A stretch of 64,000 bases of DNA from a virus. The notes beneath the pieces were generated by a model, which was not told where the DNA came from, ran no database searches, and worked only from the letters and a program-made list of their open reading frames with translations. Made by a program: the position numbers and the translations under genes. Positions 1 to 8,605 of this stretch are shown here, one piece after another; the stretch's first letter is position 1; each line of letters begins with the position of its first letter. Location: positions 1-64,000 of the IMG/VR virus record IMGVR_UViG_3300032092_000004. One strand, 5' to 3'.

Positions 1-28
1 AATGTAAAGTTTTTACTAAAAACTCGAA

Positions 29-36
29 TATTTATA
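29..36 (+). promoter_or_regulatory. putative late-promoter octamer TATTTATA
   Basis: TATTTATA lies 31 nt before the sheath start codon. It is one of the longest spacings in the set, leaving room for a short leader. Confidence 0.45.
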
Positions 37-67
37 GGTAAAATAAATAAGTAAAGACATTTTAAAC

Positions 68-3000
68 ATGGCAACAAACAGTAAAGTTTTCGTTTCACCT
101 GGTGTTTATACTTCTGAAGTAGATTTGAGCTTTGTTGCTCAGAGCGTCGGGGTAACAACATTAGGTATCGTAGGTGAAACTTTGATAGGACCAGCTTTTG
201 AACCGATTTTTATTACAAATTTTGATGAGTTCCAAACAGTATTTGGAGGTACTTCACCAGAAAAATTTGTTAATACACAAATCCCAAAGTATGAAGCGGC
301 TTACATTGCAAAAGCATATCTACAACAATCTAATCAATTATTTGTAACAAGAATCTTAGGATTATCGGGTTACGATGCAGGACCATCTTGGTCAATAACC
401 ACAGTCGCTAACGTAAATCCATCAACTATTGATGTTTGGTGTTTAAGTTCCGTAACTGACCCAACAACTTGTGTTACAACATGTGTAACACCTAAAGAAC
501 TTACATTTACAGTTCCATTTACTGCTTGTACAAATTCAACAACAACAATAGGATTCCAAGCAAATTTCCCATCAATCATTCAAGATATAATCACAGAGCA
601 ATACGAAGAGTTTAACGGTAATACTTCTACATTAGAAACTCAAATTAATAATTTAATTTTTAATGTAATAACAAATAATAACCCTTATCTTGCGGAAGAT
701 GAACAAATTGCTTACTTTGGTTCTATTGCAACTAATGATTATAACACATTAAATGGTGCAGGATGGACTGCGGAAACAAACGTATTTAATGTTCCATCAG
801 TTTCTTTGGATGCTACTGATTTATTATCACCTTTAAATGACTCTTGGTATTACGCTTTATTTAGTAATACAGGTAATACAAATTACACAGGATATTCATT
901 CTCAACTTTGGTATCAGGTTTAACAGCTTATTATCCAAATCCAACACCTACACCTCAATCATCATCAACACCAACGCCCACACCATCGGCAGCAAATCCT
1001 TGTATTACACCGTCACCTTTTGTGTCACCAACACCTACACCTACACCTGTTAACATTGATTGTTATTCAGGAACTATTGTTGGTAAAATTTATTACTACA
1101 CAGGAACATCATATGTTGATTACGATAATGTTGTTGTTGCGACTTTAAGATCAAGAGGTATTGCAACTTATACAAACTCAACTAATCCAGCATACTCAGT
1201 AACTGCAACGACAGATGCTAGTTTAGATATGACAGGTAAATACGCAGGAGTTCTTAAAAACCCATACTTAACATTCGCAGTTAACTGTACTGATAAGTTT
1301 GGTCAAAACTTTACATTCGAAACTTCATTAACTCAAAATGATCCTGAGTATATTAGTAAAGTATTTGGAATTGCAAACTTCCAAAAACCAAGAATTGAAG
1401 TTCCTTTATTTAATGAGGAAGTATTCCAATCTTGGTTAAACTATTCTTGGAAAAAAGGATATGTTAGAGGTTTAAATCCAAACTTCATAGAATTAGACTC
1501 CGCTCAAAGTGGTGATCCTAACTCAATTGGTTGGTATTTGGATAGATATCAAACACCTAATTCACCTTGGGTTGTATCAGAATTAAGGGGTAATAAAGTT
1601 TACGACCTATTCAGATTCTACACAATTTCTGATGGTGATGGGGCAAATACATTGATTAAAGTTTCAATTATAAATCAAACTTATAACAACTTAACGTTTG
1701 ATGTATTAATTCGTGATTATTTTGATACAGATGCAAACCCTGTAGTTCTTGAGAAATTTACAAACTGTACGATGGATCCAGGACAAAACAACTTTATCGC
1801 AAATAAAGTTGGTACATTAGATGGAGAATACGCATTGAATTCTAAATACGTAATGGTTGAAATGAATGAGGATGCACCAATCGACGCACTTCCTTGTGGG
1901 TTCAACGGATTCAACTTTAGAAATTATGCGGGAGCTCAATCACCATTCCCAATTATTAAAGGTAAATATGACTTCCCTGGTGAAGTGATCTATAACCCAC
2001 CATTTGGTTTATCTTCAGGTAATGATGATGCATTAGTAAGCCCGGGAGATAATGTTAGAAGAACATACTTAGGTATATCTAATAGTTTAGGATGGGATGC
2101 CGCTTACTTCGAATATGTTGGTAAGAGAAATCCTAATAACACTTGTGATATTGATGGATTACCATTCAATTACAGATCGGCAGGTTTCCACATGGATGTA
2201 AACGCAAGTGGTTTAACAATCGGACCTGAGTTCTCAACAAGTGGTGACCCAAGATTTATCTGTGGTAACTCATCATTCATTGCAGAACCAGAACTTCCAA
2301 CAAACGCATACTATAGATTGTTCGCACGTAAATTTACATTCTTAGTACAAGGTGGATTTGACGGATGGGATATCTATAGAGAATGGAGAACTAACGAAGA
2401 CAGATTCCAAATCGGTAGATCAGGATTCCTATTCGGAGCTTGTCCATCTACAAGATACCCACAAGCAACAGGTTGGGGAGCATTTAAAGAAATTTCTTTA
2501 GGTGACGGAACTCAAAACTTCGCAAACACTGACTATTACGCATATTTGTTAGGTCAACAAACATTTGCAAACCCTGAAGCGGTTAACATTAACGTGTTTG
2601 TAACACCGGGTATTGATTATGTGAATAACAGTAACCTTGTTGAAGACGCAGTTAACATAATTGAATTTAACAGAGCTGACTCATTGTATGTTTGTACAAC
2701 ACCCGATATTGACTTATTCGTTCCAACAACAACAGGTGGTGACTATTTTATTTACCCGACTGAAGCGGTTGACAACTTAGAAAATACAGGAATTGACTCT
2801 AACTACACGGCCACTTATTATCCTTGGGTATTGACAAGAGATAGTGTAAACAATACACAAATCTACATCCCACCAACAGCTGAGGTGACAAGAAACTTAG
2901 CGTTGACAGACAACATCGCGTTCCCTTGGTTCGCAGCGGCGGGTTACACTCGTGGTATTGTTAACTGTATTAAAGCACGTAAGAAGTTGACACAAGAAGA

Positions 3001-3418
3001 TAGAGACATCCTTTACGTAGGTAGAATTAACCCAATCGCAACCTTCTCTGACGTAGGTACAGTAATTTGGGGTAACAAAACTCTACAAGTAAGAGAATCG
3101 GCTCTTGACAGAATCAACGTTAGAAGATTGTTGTTACAAGCTCGTAAATTGATTTCAGCGGTATCTGTAAGATTATTGTTTGAACAAAACGATTCACAAG
3201 TAAGACAAGACTTCTTAAATGCTGTTAACCCAATCTTAGATGCGATCAGAAGAGATCGTGGTTTATATGACTTCCGAGTTACAGTTTCTTCAGATCCTGA
3301 GGATTTAGATAGAAACCAAATGACAGGTAAGATTTATATCAAACCAACAAGATCACTTGAATTTATCGACATCACATTCTACATCACTCCAACAGGAGCA
3401 TCGTTTGAGAATATATAA
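68..3418 (+). CDS. gp18: contractile tail sheath protein (T4 gp18-like) with a large insertion
   Basis: This is the polymerising outer sheath that contracts to drive the tail tube into the host. The N-terminus (FVSPGVYTSEVD) is the standard sheath start. The last ~350 residues form the conserved sheath core, with RNLALTDNIAFPWFAAAGYT and the C-terminal beta-strand handshake region (TGKIYIKPTRSLEFIDITFY). At 1116 aa it is about 450 aa longer than T4 gp18. Extra material lies around residues 100-340 and includes Cys-containing segments and a Pro/Thr linker at about 292-328, presumably exposed on the tail surface. It is followed by a rho-independent terminator. Family assignment is secure; the role of the insertion is unknown. 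Confidence 0.95.
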   Translation: MATNSKVFVSPGVYTSEVDLSFVAQSVGVTTLGIVGETLIGPAFEPIFITNFDEFQTVFGGTSPEKFVNTQIPKYEAAYIAKAYLQQSNQLFVTRILGLSGYDAGPSWSITTVANVNPSTIDVWCLSSVTDPTTCVTTCVTPKELTFTVPFTACTNSTTTIGFQANFPSIIQDIITEQYEEFNGNTSTLETQINNLIFNVITNNNPYLAEDEQIAYFGSIATNDYNTLNGAGWTAETNVFNVPSVSLDATDLLSPLNDSWYYALFSNTGNTNYTGYSFSTLVSGLTAYYPNPTPTPQSSSTPTPTPSAANPCITPSPFVSPTPTPTPVNIDCYSGTIVGKIYYYTGTSYVDYDNVVVATLRSRGIATYTNSTNPAYSVTATTDASLDMTGKYAGVLKNPYLTFAVNCTDKFGQNFTFETSLTQNDPEYISKVFGIANFQKPRIEVPLFNEEVFQSWLNYSWKKGYVRGLNPNFIELDSAQSGDPNSIGWYLDRYQTPNSPWVVSELRGNKVYDLFRFYTISDGDGANTLIKVSIINQTYNNLTFDVLIRDYFDTDANPVVLEKFTNCTMDPGQNNFIANKVGTLDGEYALNSKYVMVEMNEDAPIDALPCGFNGFNFRNYAGAQSPFPIIKGKYDFPGEVIYNPPFGLSSGNDDALVSPGDNVRRTYLGISNSLGWDAAYFEYVGKRNPNNTCDIDGLPFNYRSAGFHMDVNASGLTIGPEFSTSGDPRFICGNSSFIAEPELPTNAYYRLFARKFTFLVQGGFDGWDIYREWRTNEDRFQIGRSGFLFGACPSTRYPQATGWGAFKEISLGDGTQNFANTDYYAYLLGQQTFANPEAVNINVFVTPGIDYVNNSNLVEDAVNIIEFNRADSLYVCTTPDIDLFVPTTTGGDYFIYPTEAVDNLENTGIDSNYTATYYPWVLTRDSVNNTQIYIPPTAEVTRNLALTDNIAFPWFAAAGYTRGIVNCIKARKKLTQEDRDILYVGRINPIATFSDVGTVIWGNKTLQVRESALDRINVRRLLLQARKLISAVSVRLLFEQNDSQVRQDFLNAVNPILDAIRRDRGLYDFRVTVSSDPEDLDRNQMTGKIYIKPTRSLEFIDITFYITPTGASFENI
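941..1049 (+). repeat. Pro/Thr-linker coding repeat in the sheath gene
   Basis: This stretch is degenerate CCAACACCTACACC-type simple sequence encoding repeated PT and PTP units, interrupted by a short Cys-containing segment. Similar linkers occur in the virion genes near 58.0 kb and 61 kb. Confidence 0.8.
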
Positions 3419-3437
3419 GTTGGTTTATTATTCATAC

Positions 3438-3470
3438 GAAAAGGGGGGACGGAAGTTTCCCCTTTTTTTT
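3438..3470 (+). terminator. rho-independent terminator after sheath gene
   Basis: An AAAAGGGG arm pairs with CCCCTTTT around a loop of about 12 nt, and the 3' arm runs straight into a T tract ending at 3470. It lies 20 nt after the sheath stop codon. Confidence 0.75.
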
Positions 3471-3481
3471 GTTTAACAAGA

Positions 3482-3489
3482 TATTTATC
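3482..3489 (+). promoter_or_regulatory. putative late-promoter octamer TATTTATC
   Basis: TATTTATC lies 14 nt before the start of the propeller-repeat gene and directly after the sheath terminator. The gene therefore probably needs its own promoter. Confidence 0.45.
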
Positions 3490-3503
3490 TAATAAAATAT
3501 AAA

Positions 3504-6500
3504 ATGTCTTCAGTTTATTGCTCAACATGTAACGGTACCCAAGAAAGCTGGGTTAATATCGGTGATTTACCATTTAATTATCCTAGTCTAACACCAAATG
3601 ATTCATTCATCGTAGGTGATGGGTTTGATGATATTATTCTATCAACAGTAATTCAATCAGACGGAAAGATATTAGTTGGTGGTGGTTTTACATCATATAG
3701 TGGGGTATCTAAAAATAGAATTATTAAATTAAACTCTGATGGATCAATAGATTCTAGTTTTGTAACTGGCTTAGGGTTTGACGGTAGTGTTAGGGATATT
3801 GAAGTTCAGTCGGATGGAAAAATACTAGTTGTTGGGGGGTTTACAGAATATAGCGGAGTTTCTTATGGTGGAATTATTAGGTTAAATACTGATGGTTCTA
3901 TTGACAATAGTTTTGTTATTGGAACTGGATTTAATGGTGATGTTTATACAATTGAATTACAATCGGATGGAAAAATATTAGTTGGTGGTGAATATAATGA
4001 ATATAGTGGAGTTTCTTCTAATTATATAATTAGATTAAACTCTGATGGATCAATAGATTCTAGTTTTGTTATTGGTACCGGATTTAATCAGGTTGTTCTT
4101 ACAATTGAATTACAATCGGATGGAAAAATATTAGTTGGTGGTAATTTTACATTATACAGTGGAATATCTAATAATTACATTGTTAGATTAAATACCGATG
4201 GATCTGTTGATAATAGTTTTGTTATTGGTAGTGGATTTAATAACATTGTTTATTCAATACAAATACAATCAGATGGTAAAATAGTGGTTGGTGGTGATTT
4301 TGGTGAGTATAGTGGTTTAACTTATGATAAAATTATAAGATTAAACTCTAATGGAACAATAGATTCTAGTTTTGTTATTGGTAGTGGATTTAATCGTAGC
4401 GTAAATTCATTAAAAATATTATCAGATGGAAAAATAGCTGTCGGAGGATATTTTGGAGAATATGATGGTACGACAAGTCCGGGAATTGTTTTATTAAATA
4501 ACGACGGGTCTTTATTTAATCTATATGTTGGGACTGGTTTTAATAATTCACCTTATAGTATATCCGAAACAAATAATGGTAATATTTTAGTTGGCGGTGA
4601 ATTTAATCAGTTTAACGTAACTAACTCAAATTACATAATAATGTTAGACATTAATTTAAGTTTATCGTCTTATAGAACCACAAATCAACTTTGTGTTTAT
4701 CCGATAAGTGGATTTACGTACAATGGAAATTTGGTTTTTGATGCTTTTAATAATCAAATATTAAATAGTTATGTAAACACAATACAAATACAACCAGATG
4801 GTAAAGCACTTGTTGGTGGAGCTTTTACAAATTACATTATTAGATTATTTCCGGATGGATCCATTGACCCAACATTTAATGTTGGTTCAGGTTTTAACGG
4901 TATAGTATATAAAATAAAAATACTTGATAATGGAAAAATACTAGTTGGTGGTGAATTTACTTCTTATAATGGATATTCGTCAAACTATATTGCAAGATTA
5001 AATTCAGATGGTTCATTTGATGAAACTTTTGGTATTGGAACTGGTTTTAATAATATATTAAGAGATATTGAGGTATTACCTGACGGTAGAATATTATGCG
5101 GAGGTGACTTTACCACATTTGATGTACTTTTTAGTATTGGTAATGGATTTAATAATAGTGTTATTACAATACAAATACAACCGGACGGAAAGATATTAGT
5201 TGGAGGTAACTTTACAACTTATAGTGGTGTATCTATAAATAATATTATAAGATTAAACACTGATGGATCAATAGATAATAGTTTTGTTATTGGTACTGGA
5301 TTTAATAGTACTGTTTTGTCAATTGAATTACAATCAGACGGAAAGATATTAGTTGGTGGTATATTTACATCATATAGTGGTGTATCTAGAAATAGAATTA
5401 TTAGATTAAATACTGATGGATCTGTTGATACTAGTTTTGTTATTGGAACCGGATTTGATAATTTTATTTTTTCAATTGAATTACAATCAGACGGAAAGAT
5501 ATTAGTTGGTGGTTTCTTCACATCTTATAGTGGTGTATCTAGAAATAGAATTATTAGATTAAACACTGATGGATCAATAGATAATAGTTTTGTTATTGGT
5601 ACTGGATTTAATAGTACTGTATTTGACATTGAACTACAATCAGACGGGAAGATATTAGCGGGTGGAGCATTTACATCTTATAGTGGTGTATCTAGAAATT
5701 TTATTATTAGATTAAATACTGACGGATCTATTGACACTAGTTTTGTTATTGGTGCGGGGTTTAATAATGTTGTTTACTCAATCGCAACCCAATCAGATGG
5801 GAAGATATTAGCGGGTGGCGACTTTACATCATATAGTGGAGTATCTAGTAATAGAATTATTAGATTAAACACAGACGGGTCTATTGACACTAGTTTTGTT
5901 ATTGGTACTGGATTTAATAGTATTGTCACATCAATCGCATTACAATCAGACGGAAAGATATTAGTTGTTGGATGGTTTTCATCATATAGTGGTGTATCTA
6001 GAAATAGTATTATTAGATTAAATAGCGATGGATCAATAGATGTTAGTTTTGTTATTGGCACTGGATTTAATGGTCAGGTAAGTATAATTACATTACAACC
6101 TGACGGAAAAATGTTAGTTGGTGGTGCATTCAGTTCTTATAGTGGATATTATTCACCCCGTTTAATAAGATTAAGAACAAACGGATCAATAGATGCCGAT
6201 CAATGTAATAAAATATCGTTACTAACTGAAAATGGTAATTTTGATAATAGTTTTGTTATTGGAACTGGATTTAATAGTCGGGTAAATACCATAACATTAC
6301 AATCAGACGGAAAGATATTAGTTGGTGGCGACTTTACATCATATAGTGGAGTATCTAGTAATAGAATTATTAGATTAAACACAGACGGGTCTATTGACAA
6401 CAGTTTTAGTATTGGGTTAGGATTCGATTCCCAACCTCTTGATCTTGTGTTACAAGCGGACGGAAAGATACTAGTTGGTGGTATATTTACATCATATAGT

Positions 6501-7070
6501 GGTGTATCTAGAAATTATATAATTAGATTAAATACCGATGGTTCTGTTGACACTAGTTTTGTTATTGGTACTGGATTTGATAATTTTGTCTCTGTAATGG
6601 ATTTACAATCAGACGGAAAGATATTAGTTGTTGGTGGTTTTACATCGTATAGTGGGGTATCTAGTAATAGGATAATTAGGTTAAACACAGATGCGTCTGT
6701 TGATGATAGTTTTGTTATTGGTAGTGGATTTAACGATACTGTTCAGGATATTTCGGTACAACCGGACGGAAAGATATTAGTTGGTGGTTACTTTACCACA
6801 TTTGACTTTATCTCCAGATATTATATTGCGGAACTTTATACGGAAGGAACAACCCCAATTGAATTATCTAGTTTTCTTGAATTCTCTTCTTGTACGGAAT
6901 GTTTTAACTTCACAATTAACTCTGGAGACGAATACTTGATGTGTGAAGTTTGTAATGGTGATACCTTCACTGTAAACCCACCTCACCCGGTATGGACAAA
7001 CAATTATGGAACCGCAGTTACAATATTAGATGCTATCGTTTTAGGTGGCCCGAATGGATTAAATAATTAA
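3504..7070 (+). CDS. delta-60-repeat beta-propeller virion adhesin (probable receptor-binding or fibre protein)
   Basis: The 1188-aa protein is made almost wholly of a 51-residue repeat with core QSDGKILVGGxFTSYSGVS, then IIRLNTDGSID and SFVIGTGFN. This is the delta-60 (DUF5122) repeat, which builds beta-propellers in Bacteroidota secreted proteins. About 20 units are present, with a diverged or inserted segment near residues 350-450 and another near 900. Both ends are Cys-rich: CSTC at the start, and CTEC then CEVC near the C-terminus, so a metal- or disulfide-stabilised cap is possible. It sits between sheath and tail-tube genes and behind a late-type octamer, so a virion role is inferred. 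Receptor binding is a guess from the fold. Confidence 0.8.
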   Translation: MSSVYCSTCNGTQESWVNIGDLPFNYPSLTPNDSFIVGDGFDDIILSTVIQSDGKILVGGGFTSYSGVSKNRIIKLNSDGSIDSSFVTGLGFDGSVRDIEVQSDGKILVVGGFTEYSGVSYGGIIRLNTDGSIDNSFVIGTGFNGDVYTIELQSDGKILVGGEYNEYSGVSSNYIIRLNSDGSIDSSFVIGTGFNQVVLTIELQSDGKILVGGNFTLYSGISNNYIVRLNTDGSVDNSFVIGSGFNNIVYSIQIQSDGKIVVGGDFGEYSGLTYDKIIRLNSNGTIDSSFVIGSGFNRSVNSLKILSDGKIAVGGYFGEYDGTTSPGIVLLNNDGSLFNLYVGTGFNNSPYSISETNNGNILVGGEFNQFNVTNSNYIIMLDINLSLSSYRTTNQLCVYPISGFTYNGNLVFDAFNNQILNSYVNTIQIQPDGKALVGGAFTNYIIRLFPDGSIDPTFNVGSGFNGIVYKIKILDNGKILVGGEFTSYNGYSSNYIARLNSDGSFDETFGIGTGFNNILRDIEVLPDGRILCGGDFTTFDVLFSIGNGFNNSVITIQIQPDGKILVGGNFTTYSGVSINNIIRLNTDGSIDNSFVIGTGFNSTVLSIELQSDGKILVGGIFTSYSGVSRNRIIRLNTDGSVDTSFVIGTGFDNFIFSIELQSDGKILVGGFFTSYSGVSRNRIIRLNTDGSIDNSFVIGTGFNSTVFDIELQSDGKILAGGAFTSYSGVSRNFIIRLNTDGSIDTSFVIGAGFNNVVYSIATQSDGKILAGGDFTSYSGVSSNRIIRLNTDGSIDTSFVIGTGFNSIVTSIALQSDGKILVVGWFSSYSGVSRNSIIRLNSDGSIDVSFVIGTGFNGQVSIITLQPDGKMLVGGAFSSYSGYYSPRLIRLRTNGSIDADQCNKISLLTENGNFDNSFVIGTGFNSRVNTITLQSDGKILVGGDFTSYSGVSSNRIIRLNTDGSIDNSFSIGLGFDSQPLDLVLQADGKILVGGIFTSYSGVSRNYIIRLNTDGSVDTSFVIGTGFDNFVSVMDLQSDGKILVVGGFTSYSGVSSNRIIRLNTDASVDDSFVIGSGFNDTVQDISVQPDGKILVGGYFTTFDFISRYYIAELYTEGTTPIELSSFLEFSSCTECFNFTINSGDEYLMCEVCNGDTFTVNPPHPVWTNNYGTAVTILDAIVLGGPNGLNN
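3640..6840 (+). repeat. 153-bp tandem repeat array (delta-60 coding repeats)
   Basis: The DNA repeat period is 153 bp. For example, the TCTAGAAATAGAATTATTAG block recurs at 5385 and 5538. Some units are almost identical: about 70 bp starting near 5821 recur unchanged near 6333. Others are strongly diverged. Open antisense frames across this array are by-products of the repetition. Confidence 0.9.
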
Positions 7071-7084
7071 ATTAAAAAAATAAG

Positions 7085-7092
7085 TATTTATT
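7085..7092 (+). promoter_or_regulatory. putative late-promoter octamer TATTTATT
   Basis: TATTTATT lies only 3 nt before the first ATG of the HAD gene. If it is a -10-type box, the transcript would start at or inside this ATG, favouring a leaderless mRNA or one of the downstream ATGs at 7150 or 7162. Confidence 0.35.
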
Positions 7093-7095
7093 TAT

Positions 7096-7926
7096 ATGAA
7101 TTACAAAAAAATTGTTAAACAGATTATTTCAGAGATCATTCACGATCAGATGAAACCCACAATGAAGTATTATGCTTTTGATTGGGATGATAATCTTATG
7201 TATATGCCGACAAAAATTTATCTTTTAGATGATAAAGGAAAAACTGTTGGTATGTCTACGGAAGATTTTGCAGAGTATAGAACTGAGATAGGTAAAGAAC
7301 CATTTGAATACGAGGGGCATACTATTGTAAATTTTGATAAAGATGCCTTTAGAGACTTTAGAGTACCGGGAGATAAGGCTTTTATTAGTGACGCTATGAA
7401 AGCAGAAACAGGACCAGCTTGGAGTGACTTTGTTGAGGCGGTTAATAATGGGTCTATATTTTCGATCATCACAGCAAGAGGACACACCCCTTCGGTACTT
7501 AAAAATGCTGTTTACAACTTAATTAAGAAGAACAAACACGGATTAAGTGAAAAAGAACTTGTTAAAAATCTTAAAAAATATAGAGATTTAGCAGATGAAG
7601 AAGATTTGTCTGATGATGAATTGGTTAGAGCTTATTTAGATATGAATAAGTATCATCCTGTAAGTTTTGGTGAAGGTTCAGCTGCGAATCCTGAGGAACT
7701 TAAAGTGAAAGCAATGAGAGAGTTTATGACATATGTTCAAGACTTATCAAGAAAATTACAAGAAAAAGCCTTTATGAAAAATAAAATAAGTAATTACTTT
7801 ATACCTTATATTGGTTTTTCAGATGATGATTTAAGAAACGTTCAAGCAATGAAGAAACATTTTGATGATGAATCTGGATTAGATATTTATCATACAGGAG
7901 GAGGTAAAAAAACTAAATTTGAATAA
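7096..7926 (+). CDS. HAD-superfamily hydrolase-like protein
   Basis: This is probably a phosphatase or nucleotidase of the HAD fold. Motif I is DWDDN (D29 and D31), motif II is the Thr of SIITARGH, and motif IV is FSDDDLRN near the C-terminus. A helical insert of roughly 80 residues (KNKHGLSEKELVKNL onward) lies between motifs II and IV and would act as a cap. The first 23 residues are a basic amphipathic segment (KKIVKQIISEIIHDQ) preceding the HAD core, so the true start may be M19 or M23. The substrate is unknown. It sits among tail genes rather than nucleotide-metabolism genes, which leaves open a virion-associated or injected role. Confidence 0.75.
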   Translation: MNYKKIVKQIISEIIHDQMKPTMKYYAFDWDDNLMYMPTKIYLLDDKGKTVGMSTEDFAEYRTEIGKEPFEYEGHTIVNFDKDAFRDFRVPGDKAFISDAMKAETGPAWSDFVEAVNNGSIFSIITARGHTPSVLKNAVYNLIKKNKHGLSEKELVKNLKKYRDLADEEDLSDDELVRAYLDMNKYHPVSFGEGSAANPEELKVKAMREFMTYVQDLSRKLQEKAFMKNKISNYFIPYIGFSDDDLRNVQAMKKHFDDESGLDIYHTGGGKKTKFE

Positions 7927-7994
7927 TAACTGGGACTAGTTAAGATATAATTTGAAAAATAATCGAAGTAAATAGAAAAATTTTTATTTCATAG

Positions 7995-8002
7995 TATTTA
8001 TA
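7995..8002 (+). promoter_or_regulatory. putative late-promoter octamer TATTTATA
   Basis: TATTTATA lies 32 nt before the tail-tube start, in a 108-nt gap that holds no other recognisable element. Confidence 0.45.
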
Positions 8003-8034
8003 ATAAAAATAAAACAAAATTTAAACAATAAGAT

Positions 8035-8523
8035 ATGGCTGATTTATTAATGAAAATGCCGATCCCTTACGAACCGAAAAGGGAGAACCGATGGATTTTG
8101 AGATTTCCATCATCACTTGGTATTAACGAGTGGTATGTAGAAAGTACATCAAGACCAAAACTTACTATTGGATCTAAAGAGATCGAATTTTTAAATACTT
8201 CAACGTTTGTTGCAGGTAGATTTAAATGGGAAGCAATTTCAGTTAAGTTCCGTGACCCTATCGGACCTTCAGCTTCACAAGCTATTATGGAATGGATTCG
8301 TTTATGTGCTGAGTCGGTAACAGGACGTATGGGTTACGCTGCGGGGTACAAAAAGAATGTCGACCTTGAGATGTTGGATCCAACAGGGGTAGTTGTTGAA
8401 AAATGGATATTAGAAGGAGCATTTCTTTTAGGATATGATGGAGGTTCTTTAGCTTACAACTCTGATAATATCGCAGGTATCACATGTCAAATGCAAATGG
8501 ATAGATGTATCTTAGTATACTAA
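8035..8523 (+). CDS. gp19: tail tube protein (T4 gp19-like)
   Basis: This is the inner tail tube subunit, which stacks as hexameric rings inside the sheath and conducts DNA. The 162-aa length matches T4 gp19 (163 aa). Recognisable features are the NRWILRFPSSLGINEWYVES start, the tube beta-strand with WEAISVKFRDPIGPSASQAI, and the LEGAFLLGYDGGSLAY region. A terminator follows the stop codon, which fits a highly expressed monocistronic unit. Assignment is confident from both sequence and position. Confidence 0.93.
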   Translation: MADLLMKMPIPYEPKRENRWILRFPSSLGINEWYVESTSRPKLTIGSKEIEFLNTSTFVAGRFKWEAISVKFRDPIGPSASQAIMEWIRLCAESVTGRMGYAAGYKKNVDLEMLDPTGVVVEKWILEGAFLLGYDGGSLAYNSDNIAGITCQMQMDRCILVY

Positions 8524-8546
8524 TCTAAATAACACTAAAACGTATA

Positions 8547-8578
8547 ACCGTAGACTTTACAGTTTACGGTTTTTTTTT
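8547..8578 (+). terminator. rho-independent terminator after tail tube gene
   Basis: The arm ACCGTAGAC (8547-8555) pairs with GTTTACGGT (8562-8570), with one G.U pair and a 6-nt loop. It is followed by an uninterrupted T tract to 8578. Confidence 0.85.
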
Positions 8579-8605
8579 ATTATTTAAGTTGAAATTATAT
8601 ATAAT

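Noticed and set aside
5219-6400. Open minus-strand frames with repeated protein segments (5219-5521, 5774-6061, 6200-6400)
   Set aside because: They are antisense shadows of the 153-bp repeats; the plus frame has the conserved delta-60 pattern.
3640-6840. Regular repeats considered as a CRISPR-like array
   Set aside because: The period is 153 bp and continuous in one coding frame, with no unique spacers.
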